Part shown: positions 16,523 to 26,055 of the stretch, piece by piece
Layout: every line of letters begins with the position of its first letter
Position numbering within the stretch: the first letter of the stretch is position 1
Assembly (NCBI GenBank): GCA_934274515.1
Contig: CAKQTC010000009.1
Coordinates: 1 to 64,000 of the forward strand
From: an uncultured Clostridia bacterium
Lineage (GTDB): Bacteria; Bacillota; Clostridia; Christensenellales; DTU072
Length of the DNA stretch: 64,000 bases
Direction: 5' to 3'
The notes under the pieces: model-generated
Seen by the model: only the letters and a program-made list of their open reading frames with translations
Told to the model about the DNA's origin: nothing
Database searches by the model: none
Program-made: the position numbers and the translations under genes

Positions 16523-18885
16523 ATATTTGAAAACATTTTTTCCAAAATTTTTACGTTGTTTTGCGCGTCGCGCGAATAAATCGCCCCGACCGACTTCGCA
16601 TATTCGTCGGTAACCACCGCTCCCCCGACAAGCACCGGCATATCGGGATATTCCGTTTTTATCGCCCGTACCGTATCCGTCATATTGTCTATCGTCGTCG
16701 TCATAAGCGCGCTCAGCCCCACCGCTTGAGGCTCGTACTTCTTTATCGCCGCCATAACCGTTTCCGTAGGAACGTCTTTCCCTAGATCGATTATCCTGTA
16801 TCCGTAGTTCGACGTAACCGCCTTGACGATGTTCTTCCCGATGTCGTGTACGTCGCCCTTAACCGTCGCCATAACCACGGTCGCCTTGACTTCCGCCGCG
16901 CCGTCGGACATAAACTCCCTCTTTATATAATCGAGCGCCGCTTTCGCCGCTTCGCTCCCTGCGATTAACTGCGGTAAAAACGCCTTCCGCTTCTCGTACG
17001 CGTCGCCGAGTTCGTTAAGCCCGGCTATTATATCGTAACAAATAACACTCTCGTAATTGTCTTTGCTCGCTTTCGCTTTTACCGCGTTGACCGCTTCTTC
17101 GCTAAGCCCGCGCAGTATACAGTTTTTTATATCGCGCGCCTCGATTCGAACGGGTGCTTCTTCTTTAACCGAGTTAAGCGCGATATAGGCGGCGCAGGCA
17201 GGGTCTTGCCCCCTAAGCAGTTTAATCGCCGCCCCGTCGGAATTAACTTCGAGCGACGGATTAACTATTGCGCTCGTCACGCCTTTTTTCGTTAGAAGCC
17301 CTAGAAACGCACCATTGATTTTATCTCTGTTTGGTAAGCCAAAACTTATATTAGAGAGTCCCAAAGTCGTCTTTACGCCGTATTTAACCGTAAGTTCTTC
17401 AATGACGGAAAGCAGTACGAGCGCGTTGTTTATGTCCACGCTTAACGCCATCGTAAGCGGGTCGAAAATAAGTTTCGATTTGTCTACTCCGTAAAAATTT
17501 GCCTGCTTGATTATCTTTTCGGCGATTCGTATTCTGTCCGAAGCCGTTTTAGGAATGCCGTTTTCGTCCATACAAAGCGCAATTATATACGAGCCGTACT
17601 TTTTCGCAACGGGATATACGACTGCCGCGCTTTTTTCGTCCGCGTTAACCGAGTTGATTACGCAGACGCCGTTCGTTACTCTCACCGCTTTTTCGAGCGC
17701 GTCCTTTTTTGACGTGTCGATGACCAGCGGAACGTCCGCTACCCCTTGCACGAACTCTATGCACGAACACAGTTTTTCCTTTTCGTCTATGCCTGTCATT
17801 CCAAGGTTTATATCGAGCATATCCGCGCCTTTCTCTATTTGCTCGACGCACATCGACAAAATATAATCGAAATCGTCGTCCTTTATCGCTTGTTTCAATA
17901 ACGGCTTGTTCGTCGGGTTAACTCTTTCCCCGATAATGAGCGGTTTCTTTTTATTGAATTCCACAACCGTAGAATACGAACAAACCGCGTCCGAACTACC
18001 GCTTTCGAGAATTGTCGGAACACTTTCGGTAACGGTTCTCATCGCAGATACGTATCGTTCGTCCGTACCGCAACAACCGCCGAGTATTCTAACGCCGAGC
18101 GTCGCTATGTCTTTCATTTGAAGCGCGAATTCTTCGGGCGAAACGTCGTAAACCGTCTTGCCGTTCTCGTACGTCGGCAGTCCTGCGTTGGGTTTTGCAA
18201 AAACGGGAACAATCGCGCGTTTAAGCATTTTTTTAATCGCAACCGTCATTTCGTCCGCGCCGGTGCCGCAGTTTGCGCCTATAGCCGAAACACCCAGTCC
18301 CTGCGCGCACAACGCGAAACTTTCCGCGTCCGTGCCGGAAAAAGTGCGTCCGCTTTTTTCAAACGTCATACTGCATATAATCGGTAGATCGGTGTGTTCT
18401 TTGAACGCTAAAATCGCCGCGCGCATCTCTTGCAAATCGCTTATCGTTTCGATAACCACCCCGTCCGCACCGCAACTTGCGACCGTTTTTGCCTGTTCGG
18501 CAAAAACTTCGTACGCTTCCTCAAAAGTCATTCGCCCGTAAGGATACATAAGTTCGCCCGTCGGACCGCAGTCGTATAGATAATACCCGTCGTATTTTTC
18601 CGCGGCTTTTTTCGCCGTCGTCAACGCCGACTTTATAAGGAGTTCTAGCGTATATTTCGTTAAATCCGCTTTTTTGCGGTTGCAAGAAAAAGTATTAGCA
18701 TAAACGACGTTGCTGCCCGATAAAAAATATCTTTCGTGTATGGATTGAATAACGTCGGGGCGTTCGACGTTGTAAATTTCTGCGTGAAACGTGGAAAATC
18801 CGCCGGCAAGCAGCGCACTGCCCGTTCCGCCGTCAAGATATATCCGCTCGGTTCCGTTCAACAATTCGGCAAAACTTTTTTTCAT
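16519..18885 (-). CDS. metH: Cobalamin-dependent methionine synthase lacking reactivation domain
   Basis: 788 residues. The homocysteine-binding zinc domain is about 1-290, with the Cys of GANCGTG and the GGCCGTD pair; the pterin (methyl-tetrahydrofolate) domain about 310-570; the B12 cap and Rossmann domain about 630-788 with GDVHDIGKNIV, whose His ligates cobalt. The fourth, AdoMet-binding reactivation domain of E. coli MetH (about 1,200 residues) is missing, but a separate gene for it overlaps the start (18882-19421). Last gene of the methionine operon after metF, which supplies its methyl donor. Confidence 0.95.
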   Translation of the reverse strand: MKKSFAELLNGTERIYLDGGTGSALLAGGFSTFHAEIYNVERPDVIQSIHERYFLSGSNVVYANTFSCNRKKADLTKYTLELLIKSALTTAKKAAEKYDGYYLYDCGPTGELMYPYGRMTFEEAYEVFAEQAKTVASCGADGVVIETISDLQEMRAAILAFKEHTDLPIICSMTFEKSGRTFSGTDAESFALCAQGLGVSAIGANCGTGADEMTVAIKKMLKRAIVPVFAKPNAGLPTYENGKTVYDVSPEEFALQMKDIATLGVRILGGCCGTDERYVSAMRTVTESVPTILESGSSDAVCSYSTVVEFNKKKPLIIGERVNPTNKPLLKQAIKDDDFDYILSMCVEQIEKGADMLDINLGMTGIDEKEKLCSCIEFVQGVADVPLVIDTSKKDALEKAVRVTNGVCVINSVNADEKSAAVVYPVAKKYGSYIIALCMDENGIPKTASDRIRIAEKIIKQANFYGVDKSKLIFDPLTMALSVDINNALVLLSVIEELTVKYGVKTTLGLSNISFGLPNRDKINGAFLGLLTKKGVTSAIVNPSLEVNSDGAAIKLLRGQDPACAAYIALNSVKEEAPVRIEARDIKNCILRGLSEEAVNAVKAKASKDNYESVICYDIIAGLNELGDAYEKRKAFLPQLIAGSEAAKAALDYIKREFMSDGAAEVKATVVMATVKGDVHDIGKNIVKAVTSNYGYRIIDLGKDVPTETVMAAIKKYEPQAVGLSALMTTTIDNMTDTVRAIKTEYPDMPVLVGGAVVTDEYAKSVGAIYSRDAQNNVKILEKMFSNI

Positions 18886-19421
18886 TTTACTCCCACGAGC
18901 GCGATTACGCTCTTATTCGGCACGAGCATGAAACAATCGTTCACGCTTACTCCTATTCTTTCGCCGTCCGCAAGACGAAAGAGTTGTTTTTGCGTTTCTA
19001 TCGGCAAATCGCCGTAACCGCAACTTATTCTCGACGTTATCGAACCGTATTGTCGAATAAGTTCTTCTTCCGTTTCGTCTAAATATTCTTCGATTTTCGC
19101 AGTATAAACTGCGTCCGTGACCACGCCTTTAAGCGCGCTTATCGCAAACGCACGCTTGAGAAGGGTCTCGCTTTTAAGCCCGAGCGTCGCCAAAACGACG
19201 ATTATTTTTTTACATCCGTCAAAGTGTTTCTTCGCTAAATTCCCGCAAAGCGCGACGTCTGTCCCGACTAGTTTTACGCCGTTTTTGTCGTTTTCTATAT
19301 CAAAGCACGCTACTGTTTTTACCGGGAAGAGCGCGGAAAGCGTCTTTTCTGCGTCTTCGATTTCTTTTGCAGTTTTTTCGTCCGTTTCTCGCAATCCGAG
19401 ATACCTTGCCGCTTCTTTCAT
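18882..19421 (-). CDS. Stand-alone methionine synthase reactivation (AdoMet-binding) domain
   Basis: 179 residues resembling the C-terminal activation domain of MetH as a separate protein. The central RISCGYGDLPIETQKQLF segment and GVSVNDCFMLVPNKSVIALVG carry the AdoMet-binding pattern of the family. It should allow reductive methylation of oxidised cob(II)alamin in the 788-residue MetH. Its stop overlaps the metH start by 4 bp and it begins 2 bp after metF, so the two halves are translated together. Confidence 0.85.
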   Translation of the reverse strand: MKEAARYLGLRETDEKTAKEIEDAEKTLSALFPVKTVACFDIENDKNGVKLVGTDVALCGNLAKKHFDGCKKIIVVLATLGLKSETLLKRAFAISALKGVVTDAVYTAKIEEYLDETEEELIRQYGSITSRISCGYGDLPIETQKQLFRLADGERIGVSVNDCFMLVPNKSVIALVGVK

Positions 19422-19423
19422 TT

Positions 19424-20248
19424 TTACAAATCGCTTATTCCTAAATAAATTTCTTGCGTCACGTCCGCCCTACACATCGTGTACAGATGAAAGTTATTAC
19501 ACCCGTTGTCGTAAAGGTCAGTAATCTGCTTTATAGCGTATTCCACGCCCGCCTTTCGCATTTCAAGCGGTTCGTCGCCGTACCTGTCAAGCAACGACGT
19601 AAACTCTTTCGGCATCGACGCGTTGCTCATAGCCACCATTCTCTTTACGGATTTTGCCGACGTGGCAGGCATTATCCCCGCTCTGAAAACAGCATTCGGA
19701 CAAAACGCTTCCGCTTTTTCTTTCATTTTCAAAAAAGCCGCGTTGTCAAAAAACAACTGACTTATAAACGTCCTTACGCCTAAGTCGTATTTGCATTTCA
19801 AGGTGTAATAATCTTCGTAAACGCTGCCGCTTTCAACGTGTCCTTCGGGATAACACGCGCCGAAAAGTTCAAATCCGCCAAATGCGTTTATCTCTTTCAT
19901 AAGGTCGGTTGCGTGACCGTATTCGCCTATCTGTTTTTGCGGAGTTATATCCCCTCTTAATGCAAGTATGGTATCCACATTTCGCGATTTAAGGTCACCC
20001 AACTCTTTTCTTATCTTCTCTTTCGTGGCGCCTGCGCAAGTTAGATGCGACACGGCTTTTATTCCGTGTTTGTTTTTTATTTCGCCGCACAGAACGCTCG
20101 TTAGTCCGCCGACGGCGTTTCCCGCCGAATACGTCACGGATATAAACGACGGATTAAGCGACGATAAAAAATCAAGACAGGCATATATTTTTTCCGCGCC
20201 GTCGGTTTGTTTCGGGGGAAACACTTCAAAACTTAAATCCGCTTTCAT
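19424..20248 (-). CDS. metF: 5,10-methylenetetrahydrofolate reductase
   Basis: 274 residues forming a FAD-binding TIM barrel. FEVFPPKQ near the N-terminus, FISVTYSAGN, the Asp of ILALRGDI, and TFISQLFFDN are family landmarks. It makes 5-methyl-THF for MetH. An AAAAGGAG site precedes the ATG, whose codon overlaps the tcdA stop by 4 bp. In anaerobes the electron donor may be ferredoxin or NADH; the sequence does not decide. Confidence 0.94.
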   Translation of the reverse strand: MKADLSFEVFPPKQTDGAEKIYACLDFLSSLNPSFISVTYSAGNAVGGLTSVLCGEIKNKHGIKAVSHLTCAGATKEKIRKELGDLKSRNVDTILALRGDITPQKQIGEYGHATDLMKEINAFGGFELFGACYPEGHVESGSVYEDYYTLKCKYDLGVRTFISQLFFDNAAFLKMKEKAEAFCPNAVFRAGIMPATSAKSVKRMVAMSNASMPKEFTSLLDRYGDEPLEMRKAGVEYAIKQITDLYDNGCNNFHLYTMCRADVTQEIYLGISDL

Positions 20249-20958
20249 ATCTTCTCCTTTTCGAGAGCGATATCTTTTATCGCTTCGCCTGCGGCAATAA
20301 GTCCGACCACGCCTACGACGTAAGCAAGACTTCCGATGTTTTTTCCTTTGTCTATGTCCTCTTCTTTCTGCTCGGCGCGTTGTTCGTCGCTAAATACGAC
20401 TTTAAGGTTTTTCACGCCTTTTTCTTTGAGTTTTTTCCGCATAAGTTTTGCAAGCGGACAAACCGTAGTCGAGTATACGTCCGCCACTCTGAATCTCGTA
20501 GCGTCGAGTTTGTTTCCTGCGGACAGGCAACAAACTTCCCTCACCCCTTTTTTATACGCTTGTTCCGCGATGAAAATTTTGCTCTTTACGCTATCTATCG
20601 CGTCCACTACGTAGTCGTATTCGGCAAGGTCTATTTTTGAATTTTCGTCAAAAAACTCGTCATAAGTCGTTACTTCTATTTCGGGATTTATCTCAAAAAC
20701 GCGCTTTTTTGCCGCTTCTGTTTTTTTCATTCCTATCGTATTTTGCGTAGCGACGATTTGCCTGTTTATATTTGATTTCGACACGGTATCGAAGTCTACT
20801 AAGGTTAATTTCCCAACGCCCGAACGCGCTAATGCTTCCACGGCGTAACCGCCTACTCCGCCGAGTCCGAATACTATGACCGACGAGTTTTTCAATCGTT
20901 CGACCCCGTCTTTACCTAATAGTTTTTCCGTCCTTATAAAAGTCGTATCGCGTTCCAT
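20245..20958 (-). CDS. tcdA: tRNA threonylcarbamoyladenosine dehydratase TcdA (CsdL), ThiF family
   Basis: 237 residues from the start I prefer. The E1-like nucleotide fold begins GLGGVGGYAVEALARSG, then LVDFDTVSKSNINRQ and DAIDSVKSK. TcdA cyclises t6A37 in ANN-decoding tRNAs. An ATG 13 codons upstream would overlap cvpA by 38 bp; the start at 20958 lies 1 bp after the cvpA stop with AAAGGCGG upstream and gives the family's usual MERDTTFIRTEKLLG opening. Confidence 0.9.
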   Translation of the reverse strand: MERDTTFIRTEKLLGKDGVERLKNSSVIVFGLGGVGGYAVEALARSGVGKLTLVDFDTVSKSNINRQIVATQNTIGMKKTEAAKKRVFEINPEIEVTTYDEFFDENSKIDLAEYDYVVDAIDSVKSKIFIAEQAYKKGVREVCCLSAGNKLDATRFRVADVYSTTVCPLAKLMRKKLKEKGVKNLKVVFSDEQRAEQKEEDIDKGKNIGSLAYVVGVVGLIAAGEAIKDIALEKEKI

Positions 20959-20959
20959 A

Positions 20960-21544
20960 TCATTGCGCCGCCTTTGCGAAAAGCACGCTAAAATCAATCG
21001 GATTATGCGAATACATCAAGTAAAACAAACTTTTCTTTTCACCGTTTTTAAGCCCCGCGATGAACTCGGCTATTTTCTCTACGTCTTCGAATTCTTTTAT
21101 AAACGCCATAACCAGGTAACAAAGCAGCACGAACGCCGCGCCGAAAAGGAGAAGTCCGAGCGTACGATTTATCACGTTCCGCGCCGCGTACCCGGTGGTT
21201 TCTTTGTCTTTCGGCGTAAAAACTCTCGATATGCTTTTTACGACTATTACTCGTAAAATCTGCACTATGAGAAACAACACTATATAATAAATTATCGTTG
21301 CCAGATTGATTTTTGCCAGAAACGCTGCTTTTGAGCCGAAAAACTCGTTCCCTTTTGCGATTAACTCCGCAACGAACGACGCGTTTGCGATTATTCCGCC
21401 GAACGTCACGCAAACGATTATCGAAACGATGACGCCGACTATTCCGCCCGTAATGAATTTGAGCGTCCTGCCGAACCCTAAAATATACCCTAACGCAAGG
21501 CTTATGACAAAACCGACGATAATTACTATACTATATACGTCCAT
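20960..21544 (-). CDS. CvpA-family membrane protein
   Basis: 194 residues with four predicted membrane helices (about 5-25, 30-50, 72-95, 125-150) and the family-type opening VIIVGFVISLALGYILGFGR. CvpA proteins are needed for colicin V export in E. coli but have a poorly defined envelope role elsewhere. First gene of the operon leading to tcdA, metF and metH. An extended -10 promoter lies about 70-100 bp upstream. Confidence 0.75.
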   Translation of the reverse strand: MDVYSIVIIVGFVISLALGYILGFGRTLKFITGGIVGVIVSIIVCVTFGGIIANASFVAELIAKGNEFFGSKAAFLAKINLATIIYYIVLFLIVQILRVIVVKSISRVFTPKDKETTGYAARNVINRTLGLLLFGAAFVLLCYLVMAFIKEFEDVEKIAEFIAGLKNGEKKSLFYLMYSHNPIDFSVLFAKAAQ

Positions 21545-21614
21545 ACAAACTCCCGTTTAATGCATTTTACGCTTATTTTGGCGCGTTCTCCGTCAATAAT
21601 GCGTTTCCTTTTTA

Positions 21615-21643
21615 ATTTTAACATATCGATTTTCAATAAACAA
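21615..21643 (-). promoter_or_regulatory. Promoter of the cvpA-tcdA-metF-metH operon
   Basis: Minus-strand TTGTTT (21638-21643), 17 bp, TAAAAT (21615-21620) preceded by TG one base away. The remaining gap to 21870 contains nothing I recognise. Confidence 0.55.
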
Positions 21644-21870
21644 GTAAAAATTCTTCCTACCGACGGCATATTCGCGTTTAAGTTACGCCCGAACCGAAAA
21701 TTTTTGCTTGAAATTACTTTTCCCCTACTTTTCGCAACGAAACCGCCGCGTTAATCGCGGAAACTCGCATAGCGACGGCGGATAACGACAAAATCTGATT
21801 TGTGTCGGGGTGCGTTCGTTATCACAGACACGTTTTTTACGTCGTTTTTTCACAATTAAGTTGCAAATTA

Positions 21871-21929
21871 TTGTTTAATCGTAAATAATATGGTATCATA
21901 TACTCGATTTATCTAGGCGGATAGCCGCC
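21871..21929 (+). promoter_or_regulatory. glnN promoter and leader hairpin
   Basis: TTGTTT (21871-21876), 17 bp, TATCAT (21894-21899) with TGG before it. A GGCGG-ATAG-CCGCC hairpin (21916-21929) sits in the leader before a GGAG site at 21936-21939. I see no glutamine riboswitch or regulator box beyond this. Confidence 0.6.
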
Positions 21930-21952
21930 AAAAACGGAGTTATTAATAATAT

Positions 21953-24028
21953 ATGGACGTTAAAGAAATTTTCGGCAGTTTGGTTTTCAACGACAGAGCG
22001 ATGAAAAAATATCTCGAAAGCGACGTTTTCGAAGAGTTTTCATCCTGCGTTTCGCAGGACAAACCCCTTTCGCCGTCGTTGGCAGACGCTATCGCGAAAG
22101 GTATGATGAACTGGGCTTTGGACAACGGTTGCACTCACTACACGCACTGGTTTCAACCGCTTACCGGTATTACCGCCGAAAAACACGACAGTTTCATCAC
22201 TCCGTGCGGCAAATGCGAAATAACGACCGAGTTTAGCGGAAAAGAACTTATTAAAGGCGAACCCGACGCGTCGAGTTTCCCTTCGGGCGGACTTCGCGCC
22301 ACGTTTGAAGCGCGCGGTTATACCGCGTGGGATCCGTCGAGTTATGCCTTCATCAAAGACGGCGTGCTTTGCATCCCTACCGCGTTTTGCTCCTACAACG
22401 GCGAAGCGCTCGACAAAAAAACGCCGCTTTTACGCAGTATGGAAGCGATTAACCGCGAAGGTATCGCTTTGCTCGAACTTTTCGGCAAAAAAGCGACCAA
22501 GGTCGTGCCTTGCGCAGGACCGGAACAGGAATATTTCCTCGTTGACCGCGCTCTTTACAAACAACGTCCCGATTTGGTTTTTACAGGACGTACGCTTTTC
22601 GGCGCGCGTAGCCCGAAAGGACAGGAACTCGACGACCATTATTTCGGCGCGGTTAAACCGAGAGTGGTTTCTTATATGCGCGATCTCGACACGGAACTAT
22701 GGAAACTCGGCGTTTTCGCTAAAACAAAACACAACGAAGTCGCTCCCGCGCAGCACGAACTGGCGACGGTTTATTGCGACACGAACAAGGCGACCGACCA
22801 TAATCAAATCGTTATGGAACTTATGAAAAAAATCGCTACGCGTCACGGATTCAAGTGTTTACTTCACGAAAAACCGTTTGAAGGTATAAACGGCAGCGGT
22901 AAACACAACAACTGGTCGCTTTCCGCGGACAACAGTTATAACCTGCTCGACCCCGGCGACAACCCGAGCGATAATATGCTTTTTCTCGTTTCTTTGTGCG
23001 CCGTTATTTCTGCGGTAGACAAAAATCAAGATTTGTTACGAATAAGCGTGGCGTCCGCCGCAAACGACCACAGGCTCGGTAAACAAGAAGCACCCCCCGC
23101 TATCGTTTCCATTTTCCTCGGCGAAGAACTGCTCGGCATACTCGAAGCCATAGCCGAAGGCAGAGATTACTCCAAACGCGCGGGTTGCGAAATCGAAATC
23201 GGTGTTAAACTTTTGCCGAGATTAAGACAAGACAGCACGGACAGAAACCGTACTTCGCCGTTTGCGTTTACGGGAAACAAGTTTGAATTCCGTATGCCCG
23301 GCTCGCACTTCTCGGTCGCGGGTATCAACACCGTACTCAACACCATTGTCGCGGAGGAATTTTCTATTTTCTCGAAAAAACTCAAATCCGCACCGTCGCT
23401 TGCGCAAGGCGTAGCCGAAATCGTCAAAGAAACGGTTACGGACCACAAAAAAATCATATTTAACGGCAACGGCTACTCGGGCGAATGGATTAAAGAAGCG
23501 GAAAGTCGCGGACTGCTTAACCTTAAAACCACCGTGGACGCTTTGCCTTTGCTTGCGTCCGACAAAAACTTGGCTCTTTTTGCAAAACACGGCGTTTTTC
23601 AACGTTCGGAAGTGCTTTCGAGAATGGATATTTATATAGAAGACTACTGTAAAAAAATCCACATCGAAGCAATAACTTCTTCGGATATGGCAAAATCGCT
23701 GCTGCTCCCCGCAATATCCGAATACGTTTCGGAACTGGCGAAAACCGCGCTCGAATTAAAAGATTTAGGCATAAAACCCGACATAACCTTGCTTAACAAA
23801 CTTACCGCGCTGTACGACGAAGGAATAAAAAATTTGGGCGTATTAGACAAGGAAATCGCTTTAACCGAACAAATGAAAAACGACGTCGAAAAAGCACGCC
23901 TGTGCCGTGACAAAATAATCCCGGCAATGGACGCACTTCGCTCGGCAATCGACCGCGCGGAACTGCTCACCGCCAAAAAATACTGGCCGATACCGCGCTA
24001 CCCCGACCTTCTTTTCAGCGAAAACTAA
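21953..24028 (+). CDS. glnN: Glutamine synthetase type III
   Basis: 691 residues, the characteristic large size of GSIII (about 700, against about 450 for GSI). Catalytic landmarks: PCAGPEQEYFLVD (metal Glu pair), KHNEVAPAQHELA, GINGSGKHNNWSLS, and a C-terminal helical extension (about 550-691). It joins ammonia and glutamate using ATP. It is monocistronic, with its own promoter and terminator. GSIII is frequent in Clostridia, Bacteroidota and cyanobacteria. Confidence 0.97.
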   Translation: MDVKEIFGSLVFNDRAMKKYLESDVFEEFSSCVSQDKPLSPSLADAIAKGMMNWALDNGCTHYTHWFQPLTGITAEKHDSFITPCGKCEITTEFSGKELIKGEPDASSFPSGGLRATFEARGYTAWDPSSYAFIKDGVLCIPTAFCSYNGEALDKKTPLLRSMEAINREGIALLELFGKKATKVVPCAGPEQEYFLVDRALYKQRPDLVFTGRTLFGARSPKGQELDDHYFGAVKPRVVSYMRDLDTELWKLGVFAKTKHNEVAPAQHELATVYCDTNKATDHNQIVMELMKKIATRHGFKCLLHEKPFEGINGSGKHNNWSLSADNSYNLLDPGDNPSDNMLFLVSLCAVISAVDKNQDLLRISVASAANDHRLGKQEAPPAIVSIFLGEELLGILEAIAEGRDYSKRAGCEIEIGVKLLPRLRQDSTDRNRTSPFAFTGNKFEFRMPGSHFSVAGINTVLNTIVAEEFSIFSKKLKSAPSLAQGVAEIVKETVTDHKKIIFNGNGYSGEWIKEAESRGLLNLKTTVDALPLLASDKNLALFAKHGVFQRSEVLSRMDIYIEDYCKKIHIEAITSSDMAKSLLLPAISEYVSELAKTALELKDLGIKPDITLLNKLTALYDEGIKNLGVLDKEIALTEQMKNDVEKARLCRDKIIPAMDALRSAIDRAELLTAKKYWPIPRYPDLLFSEN

Positions 24029-24043
24029 CACGTAAAATTATCC

Positions 24044-24079
24044 CCGACCACGCGTTAATCGACGTTTGGTCGGTTTTTT
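24044..24079 (+). terminator. glnN terminator
   Basis: CCGACCA ... TGGTCGG followed by six T, starting 16 bp after the glnN stop. Confidence 0.8.
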
Positions 24080-24091
24080 CATAATCGTTTT

Positions 24092-24211
24092 TTATAAATC
24101 GTCAGCGTCTTGAACGGGCGTGCCGTCGGTTACGTCCGTTCCCGTCCACGACCCTAACGGGTCGTTTGCTCTGTTTTCAAACTCCGTTTTTTTTATTCGT
24201 TTCTTTTTCAT
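24092..24211 (-). CDS. Small conserved-looking protein ending in PVQDADDL
   Basis: 39 residues from the start with a GGTGA site (24209-24211): a very basic N-terminus (MKKKRIKKTEF) then NDPLGSWTGTDVTDGTPVQD and a final ADDL. I recall similar tails (NDxxGSYTG...PVQDADDL) on small uncharacterised clostridial proteins. The frame stays open upstream to an ATG at 24322 (76 residues), but that extension is low-complexity Glu/Asp/Arg with no ribosome site. It overlaps no other gene; the glnN terminator lies just beyond its stop. Function unknown. Confidence 0.55.
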   Translation of the reverse strand: MKKKRIKKTEFENRANDPLGSWTGTDVTDGTPVQDADDL

Positions 24212-24360
24212 TTCTTTCACCGAATCGAGTATGTGCAATCGAAAGACTATTATTCTCGCTCGGTTCAACGTGCGACCCGACTCGCTTTTCTTCTCGTCGT
24301 CGTCTTCCTCTCTTTCGTTCATTTTAACGACTTCGATAAAACTTTTCTTCGATTGTCGAT

Positions 24361-24387
24361 TAAAAAATCCGCCGTATTCGGCGGATT
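24361..24387 (-). terminator. Terminator of the transketolase-acyl-CoA ligase operon
   Basis: AATCCGCCG-TATT-CGGCGGATT, followed on the minus strand by T; it starts 3 bp after the stop at 24391. Confidence 0.85.
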
Positions 24388-24390
24388 CCG

Positions 24391-26028
24391 TTATGATTTA
24401 ATTTGCACTTCCACGGGGCTTTCCCCGCAATATTTTAGTCTGAGTTTAGGTTTTTCTATTTTACCCGTCGGATTCCTAGGCACTTTTTCAAACACGATTT
24501 TATGCGGTCGTTTGTATCTCGGAAGTGCCTTACAAAACTCGTTTACTTCGTCTTCTGTGAGCGTTTTCCCTTCCTTTATTTCGATTATCGCGCAGGTTAT
24601 TTCGCCTAGCCTTCTGTCCGGCAAACCTATCACCGCCGCGTCTTTTATCGCTAAATTCGAGCGCAAAAAATCTTCTATCTGCACGGGGTAAATGTTTTCT
24701 CCTCCCGTGATGATTACGTCTTTCTTCCTGTCCACAAGGAAAATAAAACCGTCTTCGTCCTCCTGCGCCATATCGCCCGTAAACAGCCACCCGTCTTTAA
24801 GTACCGCCTCGGTCGCTTGCTCGTCTTTATAATAACACGTCATTACGCCCGGACCTTTGACCGCAAGTTCTCCCACTTCGCCACGCTCCACGTCGTCGCC
24901 GTTTTCGTCCACTATACGCGTTGCCCAACCGTATCCGGCTTTTCCTATTGCTCCTACTTTGTCGAAATTGCCCAGTCCGAGATGAACGCAACCCGGCCCT
25001 ATCGACTCGCTGAGCCCGTAATCGGTGTCATAGTCGTGATGCGGAAAAACTTTTCGCCAACGCTTGATAAGGCTCGGCGGTACGGGTTGCGCGCCGATAT
25101 GCATAAGTCTCCATTGCGCCAACTCGTATTTTTTTAGGTCTATCTCTTTTCTGTCAATCGCGTCCAGTATGTCTTGCGCCCACGGCACCAACAACCACAC
25201 TATCGTACACCCCTCGTCGGATACCGTTTTTAATATCGCGTCGGGCTTCGTTCCTTTAAGTAAAACCGCTTTACTTCCCGATATAAGGCTCCCGAACCAG
25301 TGCATTTTGGCACCTGTATGGTACAATGGGGGTATGCAAAGAAACACGTCGTCTTTTGTCTGTAAATGATGATTTTGTTCTACGCGCGCACTATGTATAA
25401 GGCTTCTGTGTTTATGCAAAATCGCCTTAGGAAATCCTGTCGTACCCGAAGAAAAATAGATAGCCGCAAAGTCGTCTTCCGTAAGCGTCACGTCGGGTTT
25501 ATCGCTGGAATAATTAGCCGCTAGGTGGTGATAGTTTTCCGCAAACGTAGGGCAGTTATCTCCGACGAAGAAAAGCAGTTTAACTCGTTTTATATCGTCG
25601 CATATTTCTTCCACTCTTCCGATAAATTCGGGTCCGAAAAACAATGCGTCCACGTCTGCGAGTTCTACGCAATATTTTATTTCCGACGCGTCGTAACGGT
25701 AATTGAGCGGCACGGCGAGCGCGCCCGTTTTCAATATTCCGAAATACAACGGCAGCCATTCGAGGCAGTTCATCAGCAGTATCCCTACTTTGTCGCCTTT
25801 TTTTATTCCGCGCGACAAAAGAAGATTTGCGCAGCGGTTTGCTTTTTCGTCGAAAACCTGCCAGGTAATCTCTCTGCGGAAAGGAACGCTCGCCGAATCG
25901 CCTTCGACAAGCCCGTATTCTCTCCACGTTATACGTCTTTTTTCTTTTACGTCCGGGTTAATCTCCACAAGCGCGACTTCGCCTTTCTTTTCCGCCGCGT
26001 TGCGTTCCAAAACTTCGGTAATGACCAT
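24391..26028 (-). CDS. AMP-forming acyl-CoA ligase (FadD/LcfB-like)
   Basis: 545 residues. P-loop IYFSSGTTGFPKA (about 168-180), YGLSESIGPG, TGDMAQEDEDGFIFLVDRKKD, ITGGENIYPVQIE and the catalytic Lys in NPTGKIEKPKL. It activates a carboxylic acid, probably a fatty or aromatic acid, with CoA. It lies 27 bp after the transketolase C-half and shares its transcript, an unusual partnership. No acyl-CoA dehydrogenase or thiolase is nearby, so the substrate cannot be inferred. It is only distantly similar to the ligase at 14661-16307. Confidence 0.9.
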   Translation of the reverse strand: MVITEVLERNAAEKKGEVALVEINPDVKEKRRITWREYGLVEGDSASVPFRREITWQVFDEKANRCANLLLSRGIKKGDKVGILLMNCLEWLPLYFGILKTGALAVPLNYRYDASEIKYCVELADVDALFFGPEFIGRVEEICDDIKRVKLLFFVGDNCPTFAENYHHLAANYSSDKPDVTLTEDDFAAIYFSSGTTGFPKAILHKHRSLIHSARVEQNHHLQTKDDVFLCIPPLYHTGAKMHWFGSLISGSKAVLLKGTKPDAILKTVSDEGCTIVWLLVPWAQDILDAIDRKEIDLKKYELAQWRLMHIGAQPVPPSLIKRWRKVFPHHDYDTDYGLSESIGPGCVHLGLGNFDKVGAIGKAGYGWATRIVDENGDDVERGEVGELAVKGPGVMTCYYKDEQATEAVLKDGWLFTGDMAQEDEDGFIFLVDRKKDVIITGGENIYPVQIEDFLRSNLAIKDAAVIGLPDRRLGEITCAIIEIKEGKTLTEDEVNEFCKALPRYKRPHKIVFEKVPRNPTGKIEKPKLRLKYCGESPVEVQIKS

Positions 26029-26055
26029 TTTTGCTTTCTCTTCCTTAGTAATATT

